A model generated the notes under the pieces. That model saw only the letters and a list, made by a program, of their open reading frames with translations. It made no database searches and was not told the origin of the DNA. Positions 10,201 through 19,689 of a stretch of DNA of 64,000 bases are shown here, piece by piece. Each line of letters opens with the position of its first letter. Position 1 is the stretch's first letter. Origin of the DNA: Nematostella vectensis. Its lineage: Eukaryota > Cnidaria > Anthozoa > Actiniaria > Edwardsiidae. A program made the translations under genes and the position numbers. The stretch covers positions 12,783,040 to 12,847,039 of the forward strand of contig NC_064042.1 of the NCBI RefSeq assembly GCF_932526225.1, read 5' to 3'.

Positions 10201-13200
10201 ACAGGTATAGTAACACTGGGTACACTATCGAGAGACAAGGAACTGTTTTGGGGATGCACAAACAGGTACAGTGTAACACCATGTACACTATCGAGAGACA
10301 AGGAAGTGATTTGGGGATCCACAAACAGGTATAGTAACACTGGGTACACTATCGAGAGACAAGGAAGTGATTTGGGGATCCACAAACAGGTACAGTGTAA
10401 CACCATGTACACTATCGAGAGTCAAGGAAGTGATTTGGGGATCCACAAACAGGTACAGTGTAACACTGGGTACACTATCGAGAGACAAGGAAGTGATTTG
10501 GGGATCCACAAACAGGTATAGTAACACTGGGTACACTATCGAGAGACAAGGAAGTGTTTTGGGGATGCACAAACAGGTACAGTGTAACACTGGGTACATT
10601 ATCGAGAGACAAGGAAGTGTTTTGGGGATGCACAAACAGGTACAAGTACGCGCATTTTCTAGAATAGCGCGCGCTATGGATAAAAAGCGCGCGCGACATT
10701 TTCATTGCGACAATCATTTAGGTCTTAATAATGTTATGGTACAACTTATAGATAAGGGTAACTCTGAGGCTCAGCTTAGGGAAAGGGAAGGCCAGTGGGC
10801 TTATCGGCTTAAGTCTATCTACCCGCGGGGTCTTAATAGTGATGACTTTTTTTGTAGTAGGAACCCACGTAGAGATGTGTAAATTATTTTTATCCATAGC
10901 GCGCGCTATTCTAGAAAATGCGCGTTTTTGTCAGTTGTAATGTTTTTGCGTCTCGCGCCACTATTCTGATGTAAATAAGCTTGTAACGATTCACCTTCTT
11001 CAGTCTGCCCTGAAGAAGTCTTATTAAAGACGAAAATTTGGCAGAGTCGATTTCCAGTTTTTGGTGTATTGTATGCATTGTTCTGGTACGAGATCGCGAC
11101 AGTTTGGGCTTTTTGATTCTATCTCTTTTAGTGAGATATTGCTGAGTTATAGTACACTATCATGAACATATAGCATGGATAAAATCTTCTCACCCTCTGT
11201 CTGGTCTTTTTTTAGATATGTGAAATCAACGAAAGCCCGATATTTCTCAAGCTGAACCCACTTGCTAGAACAAATGATGTAAGTAAAGTCATTCTTGAGT
11301 ATGATGTTTTAGCGCGACCTATACAAACTCCAGTTTTAAGGAGGCCTGAAATTCTGTATAGCAGTTCTACTACTAGTAATACAGTAGTTTTGTATAAAGT
11401 TTGTGGCTATGGCAATATTTGTGCTTGGCTCAAGCCTCCTATTGTTTTTGAAAGAGAATGGATTTCACATTTATTAACAAATAAGTAGTTTTAAAAACTA
11501 GGGTAGGTAGAGAAAGGTGTTTTATTACAAATAAGCACAATGACACATAGAATAGATCTTTATTTTGCCAAAGTGAGAAAATTTGTGGTACTGAAAAGAA
11601 TGTATGACTTTATCTTTTTTTTAATGAAAATGGAAAAGGGAAGTAGAATTGATTTTTTTATATTTTTATACTGATAGATTATGTCAATTGCTATGTACCG
11701 TATATTTGTGTTATTAATGTGTATTTATCTTTATTGATTAACATGTAGTGTATGATTCTTCTTTCAGTTACCTATAAGCATGTACGAGTCTGTAATTGAT
11801 CTAGTTAATGGAGAGGTAAGGAGGTATCCAAAATTATAATGATTATTACATGGTAATTATGATACTGAATAAAAATATGAAGATTAACAATGGGTAAAAG
11901 GGACTTGTTGGTTTATTAATAGTGACCTTAAGTAACGACGACGGCAATGTGGATGACGACGGCAGAAAACAATGGGATTTGATTCAGGATTCAATTGCAG
12001 CACGTGATAATGCGTTTTGTCTGATACATTTCAGCCGTTTTACACCAAACCACGACGTGAAAAGTCCCAATTTCACGGTCAGTTGAGGATGTGGACGTTT
12101 GCACTGTAAACTCCACTAACTACGTTTGCTACTGTAGAAATAATGTCTTTAGTTTATTTTTATCGGTTTCTGGCTATAATGTTTTGCTTATTCTATTGCA
12201 ATTAAATAATTATTGATCGCCCACGGGAAAACACCTTTTTTGATCGCATTGTCCTAGCCATTGTCGTCGCCCATGCTTAAGGTCCCTAATTTTAGTAGTG
12301 ACATTAAACTATAATAGCAAATTTAAAAAAATACAATTAAGAATTATGATTCCAATTAAAAAAAGGCAACTTGCACTAACAGATTGAATGGCAAACTATA
12401 TAGCACTCAGGATTTTTAGTGGCAAAATAACAACCACAAAAAAACTTATTTAAGGCCTATGTATAAGCCAGTAAGTTTCTTTGTCAGAGAGAACTTATTT
12501 CCACTTACTGTATTTCACTCTCTGGCGTGACGGGTGCAGTCATTTCTGAGTTTATTTTCGCTTCAATTTGCCATTCGAAACGTTATGTGATCAGTTAATG
12601 AAAGTTGCCTATTGCTGGGGTCTCCTCCATTATCATACCTTTGCTGGTATGAAGATTAGTATTTATATATTTTTATAAATTGACATCGCAAGACATGGCC
12701 ATGCACTTCTTGTGACTGACTCAATTCTGGGCAGTTACATGACATTATGATGTATTGTGTAAGCAGTGTTGCTGAAGATGGTACCATGGGAAAGTGGCCA
12801 TGTCTGTTCTTTTATGTCCCCTAAATAGAGGTTGATAAAGTGCGGTGAGACCAGTTAGAGCCACTACCTCTTAAATCCCTTTTCAAGAAGTTGAGTGATT
12901 CACAGTCCCCAATGAATAGAGCCAAATCCTTATTGACTTGACCTGGCCTGGGTTCGAACCCTGGTTATCTTGCTTGGGAGATAAATATATACCACTAAGA
13001 CACTGCGACATACATACTTACAGTACTGATAGAAAGTAAAGCAAACCGAATTTTGCTATAGCCGAACTATAGCCGAATTTTCGGCGAAGATACCCGAAAT
13101 TTCGGATTAGAACACTAGACAAATTTTCGGCGAAATCCGTCAGTTTTCGGTTGCATTACTTTCTGTCAGTACTGTATAAAGATCCCACTAACCAATAGCT

Positions 13201-15836
13201 TTGGGCAGTGCTCAATATCTAGGCTAATCTATCAGGATTTACTGCTTTTCTAGACTAGAATGTTGTTTGTGGAGATTCCTTATACATTGGCCACTGAGGA
13301 AGCAGAGAGAATTGGTGTAGATCACGTCGCAAGACTGTCCTCATCTGGGACAGTTGATGGCGCAACAGGTAAATTGTGATTACCAAGTCTGTTGATTGAC
13401 TTCCTGTTTATTGCAGTATTTCTGTAGGACAAAACATATATCCATAAATAAGTAAATGTTATGATATAAGAAATTAAGATAAATTTCTTTCTGTTTGTAA
13501 ATAGTGAAATGTAGGCAATATGACATAGGCATGGGTTGTCTCGTGAGTTTTTTGTGGGGGACAGTTTAGTTAATAATTCGCCATAGAGCAGAGATGGAAG
13601 CTATCCTGAAGATTTTTCACAATAATATAACTTTGATGGTTCTCTTGGTCTCCCACTTGATATATTAAAAGAAACAATTTCATAGTTTTTACGTAAAGGT
13701 TGTTGATTTTGTTCCAGTATCTGACCATCTTCTCGCCCAGTATAATGCCATTAAGATGCTGCACGCTCGAGTAAAGATGATCATGGAATATGTCAAAGCT
13801 GTCAAAGCAGGTACCCAAGTAAATTGAGTAAGATTTACAAAGTTGCGTGCATAGAATACCTGCACGACTTTTCATTGGGAAGCCTTAGAGTGTAATTCTA
13901 TCATTTTAATTCAGTTTATTACCGTTGAAATACACTATAAAATAAAAATACTTATCTTGTTAAGAATCCGAAAATACTTGTTGACTAGTTTGGATTTTCA
14001 GGGTCGGATTCATGAGTTCCAAAAAGGGCGGGCCGAGGCGAGGGTTTCAGGGGTCGTATTCATGAGTTCCAAAAAGGGCGGGCCGAGGCGAGGGTTCAGG
14101 CGTCAGATTCATGAGTTCCAAAAAGGGCGGGCCGAGGCGAGGGTTTCAGGGGTCGGATTCATGAGTTCCAAAAAGGTTGGGCCGAGGCGAAGGTTTCAGG
14201 GGTCGGATTCATGAGTTCCAAAAAGGTTGGGCCGAGGCGAGGGTTTCAGGGGTCGGATTCATGAGTTCCAAAAAGGGCGGGCCGAGGCGAGGGTTTCAGG
14301 GGTCGGATTCATGAGTTCCAAAAAGGTTGGGCCGAGGCGAAGGTTTCAGGGGTCGGATTCATGAGTTCCAAAAAGGGCGGGCCGAGGCGAGGGTTTCAAG
14401 GGTCGGATTCATGAGTTCCAAAAAGGGCGGGCCGAGGCGAGGGTTTTAGGGGTCGTAGTCATGAGTTCCAGAAAGGGCGGGCCGAGGCGAGGGTTTCAAG
14501 GGTCGGATTCATGAGTTTCAAAAAGGGCGGGCCGAGGCGAGGGTCGGATTCATTCTTCTTCCGTTGATTTCCCTATAATCATTTCTTATATTTTAGCTAA
14601 ATATCTGAAAATCGAAGAGGCAGGGCCCCGCTTGGCCCGCCCCTAGATCCGCCCTTGATTTTCTTTCGAATCACCTTAGCCAGACTTAATGTCTTACGCT
14701 GTTTTGTGCTTGTCCAGGTGAAGCACCGTGCAACCATGAGATCATGAGAGATGCCCTGAGTCTCTGTCAAAGATTACCTGTCATGAAGACAGATATATTC
14801 AAGGGAGACTTCTATGATGTGAGTCAATTGAATTCAAAGCAGCCTCGCAGCCTTAAGAGTCTCTGTCCGCCTCTATACAGGGGCGGATCTAGCTTTTCGC
14901 TAAAGGGGGGGGGGGGTTAAGCCCCCTAAAATCTCCCCCTAGATACGCTACTGCTATAAAGTGTGAGAAAGCATCCATTTCCATCGGCTGATTTTGGAAT
15001 GCTTTTGCGATATTTTCGATTGACTTTGGTAAATAAAGTATACAACTTTCTTTTAAGGTGGTTATTTCAAGATTTCTTAACACAATTTCTATTCAGATAT
15101 TGAATGACAACAATAACGGAGGAAGTCAATCTTTCTTGTTTCAGCAATGCAATGATGTCATGCTGATGTGTTACTTGGCAACCGTAACCAAGGGCTGCAA
15201 CAGCCTTAATGAGGTGCAGTACAATATATTTATTAATTATTGTTATGAAGGTTGTACCGTTTCACCCTGCTAACTCTAACTAAGATAGCTTGAACTGAGT
15301 TCCTTTTGTATTGAATCTCAACTCATTTTAAGTCACATTTACTTGAAAAGCTTGAACTTGAAACCTGGCTAATTCAAACTTACAGCTTAGTCGAACCTCT
15401 CTATTTCCCTTGGCTAGAATTTTTAATAACAAAGGCACCAGAAATGGCAGCTCAAAAGCGACGTCACGATATTCTGGTAGAATCACAAGCTTACGCCGCA
15501 TTGTCACCAGTTTACTTCCTCAACCGACAAGAGATAAAAGAATCTGTTAGAATCCGCGCTATTAAACAGGTCATCCGCTCTAGGTTATCAGTCACATCCT
15601 CGAAGAAACTTCCAATAGACACATTTTGAAATGTTTTTCGCGTTTTCTTTTATAAAATCATCGGAGATTATTACGTAATCGACCGGAAGTAGACTGGTGA
15701 CAATGCGTCACAATGCATCTGGAGAACAACCTTTTACTTGATTGATTTTTTTTTCTTTTCACAGTTTATCAACAAGTTCAATGTGGTCCATGACAGACAT
15801 GGAATGGGACGCCGCATGCGTGGACTGCTATTTTAA
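4287..15836 (+). CDS. COPS6: COP9 signalosome complex subunit 6 (ten exons, complete)
   Basis: CSN6 is the MPN-domain (JAMM-lacking) scaffold partner of the catalytic subunit CSN5 in the COP9 signalosome, which removes NEDD8 from cullins. Exons: 4287-4449, 8910-9044, 9313-9401, 11216-11278, 11768-11815, 13254-13368, 13718-13810, 14718-14818, 15145-15213, 15765-15836. Every junction has GT/AG and the phases agree, giving 315 residues (human about 327). Recognisable blocks are [16 protein letters not shown] in exon 1, FLGWYTTG in exon 3, [10 protein letters not shown] in exon 4, [17 protein letters not shown] in exon 6 and the C-terminal [11 protein letters not shown]. The MPN domain spans roughly residues 20-165 and lacks the metal-binding HxH, as is normal for CSN6. 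The start is ATG in the context AAGATGGCG. The 3' end of exon 3 seeds the minisatellite in intron 3. Introns 1, 3, 5 and 7 carry repeats. Confidence 0.95.
4495..5379. mobile_element. Inverted-repeat DNA transposon in CSN6 intron 1
   Basis: Two terminal arms of about 100 bp are reverse complements. Both contain CTGCTAGCAGAGGCCTCTTT, then TCTGTATTTCGCTG, then CCTCTGCCATGGGTCGAAA. The left arm lies at about 4495-4600 and the right at about 5275-5379. The interior holds a broken zinc-finger-like ORF. It looks like a non-autonomous or decayed cut-and-paste element. I cannot assign a superfamily. Confidence 0.7.
4765..5105 (+). pseudogene. Broken Cys2...Cys2 (ZAD-like) zinc-binding ORF inside the transposon
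   Basis: The frame from 4765 encodes a basic N-terminus followed by [11 protein letters not shown]. About 110 bp downstream, a different frame encodes [18 protein letters not shown]. Together these give the CxxC...CxxC spacing of a treble-clef or ZAD-type domain often found at the N-terminus of transposon-associated proteins. The two halves are in different frames, and the shift falls near a T-run at about 4921-4926. I therefore call it decayed. It sits between the terminal repeats of the 4495-5379 element and is not part of CSN6. Confidence 0.5.
5380..6970. other. CSN6 intron 1, no recognisable feature
   Basis: AT-rich intronic sequence between two fold-back elements. Short open frames exist but have no splice support or recognisable domain. 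I see nothing functional here. Confidence 0.5.
6973..8154. mobile_element. Fold-back transposon with about 165 bp arms in CSN6 intron 1
   Basis: The arm at about 6973-7137 (GTACAGGACCCGAAATGATC, then repeats of GGACCCGAAGTGATCCCA) is the reverse complement of the arm at about 8000-8154, which ends in GGATCGTTTCAGGTCCTGTAC. Each arm carries three or four internal copies of an 18-20 bp subrepeat, typical of Foldback-like ends. The 860 bp core has only short open frames of unknown meaning, so no transposase is evident. Confidence 0.75.
9372..10640 (+). repeat. Minisatellite made of the CSN6 exon 3 / intron 3 splice-donor junction
   Basis: About 20 tandem units of 61 or 63 bp follow directly on exon 3. 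Each unit repeats the last 30 bp of exon 3 (encoding [10 protein letters not shown]) and the 5' splice site CAG|GTACAGT or CAG|GTATAGT plus about 25 bp of intron, ending in ACACTATCGAGAGA. The 61 bp (GTATAGTAAC) and 63 bp (GTACAGTGTAAC) types alternate over much of the array, giving a higher-order period of about 124 bp. Copies differ by few substitutions. The genuine exon copy has CTGGGG where most repeats have TTGGGG. Reading past the real donor reaches a stop after two codons (GTA CAG TAA). Confidence 0.95.
10649..10924 (+). mobile_element. Penelope-like element fragment (GIY-YIG C-terminus) between perfect 38 bp inverted repeats
   Basis: A 38 bp sequence at 10649-10686, containing TCTAGAATAGCGCGCGCTAT, is repeated exactly in reverse complement at 10887-10924. 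Between them an open frame ending at TAA (10882) encodes a motif [20 protein letters not shown] followed by N. This resembles the C-terminal end of GIY-YIG-type endonuclease domains in Penelope-like retroelements, where a Glu-x-x-Trp and a Pro-x-Gly-Leu-Asn close the domain. The rest of the element is missing. The fragment abuts the CSN6 splice-junction array. Confidence 0.55.
10989..11100 (+). mobile_element. Retroelement 3' tail with CTGAAGA...GAAA core
   Basis: The stretch after the GIY-YIG fragment contains CAGTCTGCCCTGAAGAAGTC, a short hairpin, GACGAAA, GGCAGAGTC and CCAGTTTTT. A second copy, about 75% similar by eye, lies on the minus strand at about 52405-52515. In both, TCTGCC and GGCAGA can pair around a CTGANGA/GAAA core reminiscent of a hammerhead catalytic core. 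The stem arrangement is not that of a complete hammerhead. Confidence 0.5.
11816..12829. other. CSN6 intron 5, unremarkable part
   Basis: Intronic AT-rich sequence between exon 5 and a SINE-like insertion. No exon, RNA gene or transposon terminus could be supported. Confidence 0.4.
12830..13012 (-). mobile_element. tRNA-derived SINE-like element
   Basis: On the minus strand, a tRNA-like head reads GTGTCTTAGTGGTATA (A-box-like) and then AGGGTTCGAACCCAGG (a good B box containing GGTTCGAACC). It is followed by a non-tRNA body. The acceptor stem does not pair, so it is not a functional tRNA. A second related head lies at 39019-39085 and shares the sequence after the B box (CCAGGTCAAG). Confidence 0.45.
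13998..14546. repeat. 50 bp GC-rich minisatellite, 11 copies
   Basis: Eleven copies of a 50 bp unit containing ATTCATGAGTTCCAAAAAGG and then GCGGGCCGAGGCGAGGGTTT. Two unit types differ at AAAGGGCGG versus AAAGGTTGG and alternate irregularly. The sequence is a transposon end amplified within CSN6 intron 7. Its high GC content contrasts sharply with the surrounding intron. Confidence 0.92.
13998..14660. mobile_element. hAT-like element remnant with internally amplified end
   Basis: The block begins CAGGGTCGGATTCATGAGTTCC and ends with the complementary GATCCGCCCTTG at about 14645-14656. These resemble the CAGGGGCGGATC termini of many hAT-type MITEs. The left end has been multiplied into the 50 bp array described separately. 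Related CAGGGGCGGATC ends occur at 14878 and 31319. It lies in CSN6 intron 7. Confidence 0.5.
14878..14955. mobile_element. Short hAT-like MITE remnant
   Basis: CAGGGGCGGATCTAGC is followed by a G-run, then GCCCCCTAAAATCTCCCCCT and AGATACGCTACTG. The G-run and C-run can pair. This looks like a tiny internally deleted element of the CAGGGGCGGATC family, inserted 60 bp after CSN6 exon 8. Confidence 0.45.
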
Positions 15837-16562
15837 TCTTCATCATCTGTAACGACTGAGGAAAGTGAACTTACTTAACCGCCCCCCTTCTAGGGGAGAG
15901 CACACATTTAGCTCTTTCCTCCAACCTTGAAGCTGTACCAACCAACCTAGCTTTGCATCCTTAAATTTGAAGGATAAAGACTTGCCTCTATGCCCTCCCC
16001 ATAGTAATTGAAGCTGTACTAATTCTTCAACTCTCTCCCCAACCTCAATGTTAAAATGCACCCTCCCCACCCCCCACCCCCCTCTGATTGGATCACCCTC
16101 AATGACAACGAAACCCCTTCTATAAATACTGTGTTTTTTCCCTCCTTATCCAACCTTAACTTGATAAGCTCTGAGAGTGGTATCACCAAAACAAAATAGA
16201 AGTGTATTTTCTATTAAATGAACGTGATCAATCCCTTTTGAGAGGAAAGTTTTTCTCCATGATTGTAAATATATTGCAACAAATAAAATTATCATTGTTT
16301 GATTTTGATTTTTGCTCTTCCTTTCCCCTTCTTCCTTCCAAAAATTATGGTGGCAGAGCTATCTTTGAAGTTCATTCTGCACGTTTCAATTACCAAATAC
16401 CTAAGGGCATGGCATACTCTTGATGTTATGAAGGAATTGTTAATCTATGCAAAAGTCGTTTCCGACACGTCAGTCAGATATTTACTTTCACTTTCCATTC
16501 AACATTTCACTTATTTGCTTTACGTGGATCTTTTCATTGTTTGACTAAGCATGCGTAGTTAC
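15837..16562. other. CSN6 3' UTR and downstream spacer
   Basis: Sequence following the CSN6 stop. An AATAAAA at about 16282 could be a polyadenylation signal. Pyrimidine-rich stretches occur at 16060-16090. I see no further gene before the LTR. Confidence 0.4.
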
Positions 16563-17151
16563 TGTTAGCAAAACAAGTTTTATATTTGCCAGGCTAAAAT
16601 AACAGTTAAAGTTACCTTTATCCTTAATCTTACCGCTGTTACATTACTTAATTTTGCATATTACTATAGTCAAACTCTTCCTTTTCTACTGCTCTTGCTA
16701 TTTCTATCGAAGGAATTTATTCTAAGTCATTTATTATTTCATAGTTGATTTTCTTCCCAAAGTCAACACCCGATCTTAAAACCAGTTTGACCAGTTTATT
16801 AATGAGATTAGTATAAATTGAGCAGCATAGTAACTAGCTCTAGGATTGTGCTGTAACTGTTGCGAGGACGCTACACGGCACTGCTCTAGGTTGGTTTAGT
16901 CAGGACTCTCTAAAGTTGGCTTCGGCAACTTTCCGGGAAAGAGATGTTCCTTCACTACCTTCCGAAAGTACTTGCCTTCTTACAGCCAACCTCCCGCTAG
17001 CCAGTGGTAGCTCTACCATTTGTAAACACTCAAGCGGTGAAATAAAGAACAAAGAAGACGGTCAACCCTTGCTCAGCGTGTACGATCCCCAGCTACCCCC
17101 AATACCATAAAGGAACCACAAAAACCTCGTAACACTGGTATCAAAACATAA
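16563..17151 (+). mobile_element. LTR-retrotransposon LTR with adjoining primer binding site
   Basis: A 572 bp segment runs from TGTTAGCA to CGTAACA (16563-17134), giving TGTTA...TAACA inverted termini. It contains a TATA-like TATAAATT at 16812 and a polyadenylation-type AATAAAG at 17041, in the correct order for U3-R-U5. One base after the end comes TGGTATCAAAAC, close to the initiator-tRNA-Met primer binding site TGGTATCAGAGC. No gag or pol follows, so it is a 5' LTR remnant. I did not find a clear target-site duplication. Confidence 0.55.
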
Positions 17152-17646
17152 TAAAAACTGAAATACTCACTGCAAACCGTCTCTTCATCATACTACGATT
17201 GCTCCATCATTTTGTTGGCATTTTTTTTAAATTTAAGGAACAATATTTTGCGAATAAGTCGGGTTTATAACAAACATAGCGTGCATACTATCGACAGTAT
17301 TTTGTAGACTAGATCGTATAGTCTAGAAAATAAAACAGTTTTGAATTGTGATATGATATCGAGCTATATTAGTCGGTTTTAGAATAACCATAAACGGTAT
17401 CCAACGTATTTTATAAACCAGATTGTGTGAAAATATACGTGAGTTAAGTCAAGTATACGTTTATTGTTTTATTAAGTGTTCTCAAGTGATTTTAATTGCA
17501 TTTCAAAATGCGCATCTATTAGAAGGATCCAATCTTTGGTAATAAATTAAAAAATACCAATCAAGGACTTCTTATTACCTTAACAAATAGCCATAACAAG
17601 GTGCAGTACCTTCGGCAGAGATGGGAATATTGTTTTTTACTAGGAG
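17152..17646. other. Spacer upstream of the first GT31 gene
   Basis: AT-rich sequence with no gene. It presumably contains the promoter and 5' UTR of the glycosyltransferase at 17647. No TATA box or initiator could be assigned with confidence. Confidence 0.35.
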
Positions 17647-18915
17647 ATGAGAGTTCGTAAATGGTACAAAGCCTTTCGGTTATTCCGTTTAACGAAGAGA
17701 TGTGTAGTATTTTATACGCTGTGTGTGTTTGTCGCCCTCGAAATTGTGTTTTTTACCAAAAGCGCGATATTCGTTTACCAAGGACGAAAAGGACGTCGTA
17801 CTTGTGCCTTGAACAGTTCACTCTCCATAAGTCATCCAAATACCAACGTGAACAGTTCAGATGTGTGTGAATCGCAACAGCTATTTGCAGAAAAAGGTAT
17901 CGCAAAATACTTGTCGGGAATTTGGCAGAGTGCAAAAAAATCTAATGAAAGGCTCAGGAAAAAATCGAAGATGGAAGAAATCGAAGCTGATAAAACAAGA
18001 ATGGATGGAAAGCTTCCTGATATGGAAAACAATTTTTACCCGCCCGTGGATTTTCGACTGGTAACCCCGTTCGTAGCGCCGAGAGCTGATGACGAGAACT
18101 ACTTTCTTGTGATCATGGTACATTCAGGAGTACATTCACCAGTACACAGGCATCGCAGAGATGCTATACGACAAACCTATGCCAACGAAACGTATTCTCA
18201 AGGCAACAGATTGCTGTTATACAAGGTGATTTTCGTTCTTGGATTTAGTGAAGACGACACTATAAACAACGGAACAGCACACGAAGCTTTAGAGAACAAT
18301 GATCTTATAATAGGAGACTTCAAAGATAACTACATTAATCTTATTATAAAAGTGTTCATGGGATTCAAATGGATACACGAGAATCTCAGAACGCAGTTTG
18401 TGGCGAAGTGTGATGACGACTTCTATCTGAATGTACCCCGTATTTTGGACTCTCTTTTAACAACACCTCACCATCAACGGTTCTTTGCCGGGCGTGTGTG
18501 GTGGAAAGCCTACGTCCTTCGTGACATCAAGAGTAAACACGCAATAAGCAAACGGTACTACGACAAGAAATTTTACCCGCCTTACTGCGATGGCTTCTAT
18601 GTATTCACCACTAACCTCCTTCCCCATTTCATCAACCTGACATCTAAATATCGACCGTTTCATGTTGAAGACGCCTACCTGGGTATTTTATTAAAGCACA
18701 TGGGTGTTACGCCGACGCCGTTTGGGGGTATAACATTGAGTGAATGGATAACTGGACATATACCAAATGTGAAGAATTGCTCTTGGGCCACCAGTACCGT
18801 GGTAGGCCACAAGCTAGACGCCTCACACATCCATGACTTGCATAGCCGGATTAGGGCGGTGAATCCTGAAAAGTTGGGACCCGACGACTGGGATCTTTGC
18901 GCTTATACCAAATAG
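17647..18915 (+). CDS. GT31 beta-1,3-glycosyltransferase (B3GALT/B3GNT-like), paralog 1
   Basis: A single uninterrupted ORF of 422 residues with the layout of a Golgi type II enzyme: short basic N-terminus, signal-anchor helix at about residues 19-43, a stem, then a lumenal GT31 domain. GT31 motifs include RRDAIRQTY (about residue 168), FVLGFSEDD, the metal-binding DDD at residues 256-258 (KCDDDFYL), YPPYC and EDAYLG (341-346). The family transfers galactose or GlcNAc in beta-1,3 linkage from UDP-sugar to glycoprotein or glycolipid acceptors; the exact substrate cannot be read from sequence. All catalytic landmarks are intact. Unlike its two neighbours it ends soon after the catalytic domain (LCAYTK) with no C-terminal hydrophobic segment. 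It is the first of three tandem intronless paralogs. Confidence 0.9.
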   Translation: MRVRKWYKAFRLFRLTKRCVVFYTLCVFVALEIVFFTKSAIFVYQGRKGRRTCALNSSLSISHPNTNVNSSDVCESQQLFAEKGIAKYLSGIWQSAKKSNERLRKKSKMEEIEADKTRMDGKLPDMENNFYPPVDFRLVTPFVAPRADDENYFLVIMVHSGVHSPVHRHRRDAIRQTYANETYSQGNRLLLYKVIFVLGFSEDDTINNGTAHEALENNDLIIGDFKDNYINLIIKVFMGFKWIHENLRTQFVAKCDDDFYLNVPRILDSLLTTPHHQRFFAGRVWWKAYVLRDIKSKHAISKRYYDKKFYPPYCDGFYVFTTNLLPHFINLTSKYRPFHVEDAYLGILLKHMGVTPTPFGGITLSEWITGHIPNVKNCSWATSTVVGHKLDASHIHDLHSRIRAVNPEKLGPDDWDLCAYTK

Positions 18916-19689
18916 ATCAACTCTACTAACTTTGCGCTACAAGATCAGCTTTATCAGAACCTTTGCAGAAACCCTTAATAGATCAACTTTACTAGAAACT
19001 TTGCGCTATAATAATTCTAGATATATCAACTCTTTTTTAAACTTTGCTGTAAATGTAGATGGATCCACTTTCCTAATAACTCTGCCACACCTAGATATCA
19101 GAGATCTATCAGGTCTGCTAAAGACTTTACCCTAATCTTGAATATGAGCATCAACTAACTGATTCTAAATAAATCATCCCAAAGAAATCTTACGATGCGG
19201 CTTGTTTGCTATTGATGGTAGATTAAGGGGGGGCTTTGCTATCGAGTACGGTGGAACCCCGCTGGACAGCTTTTGGGCTTTGTGCCCTTATAAACCTGGT
19301 TTGAATTTACAGAAATATCTTTTGTCAGCAAGACATAATAGCAAGATGCCTTTTCATAACAGAAAGTTGAAGTTCTCCATCGCATTCATACGCGTTTGAT
19401 TGTATTTGAAAATTTTAATATACGCTGAAAGTATCTTGGATACTGGAGGCTGTTTGCCTAAATATTGCCACTAGGACAATTCTCGTGAACAAAAGAAAGT
19501 TTACGCAGCTGACGCACGGTGCTGTTTCTTCCAAAGCTCAACACTCAACGTTGAGGAGCAGGTTGTTAATAAAGCATGACAAGGCCATCTCCCTGATTAA
19601 AGCATTTTGTTTAAGAATCCGAAATACTGGCTTTAAAGTTCTTAAAACCTTTCACTTATATCAATCTAGCCAAGTCAAAGCATAGGTTT
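18916..19689. other. Downstream region of GT31 paralog 1
   Basis: Just after the stop, degenerate repeats of ATCAACT...ACTTTGCGCTA recur three times (18920-19050). The rest shows no gene or element boundary. Confidence 0.4.

Noticed and set aside
9325-10717. Overlapping open frames on both strands through the 61-63 bp array, encoding repetitive peptides
   Set aside because: They are by-products of the splice-donor minisatellite: the same unit read in several frames. The period changes frame between 61 and 63 bp units, so no long repeat protein is maintained.
12945-13012. Functional tRNA gene
   Set aside because: A good B box is present on the minus strand, but the acceptor and anticodon arms do not pair. 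It is better explained as a SINE head.
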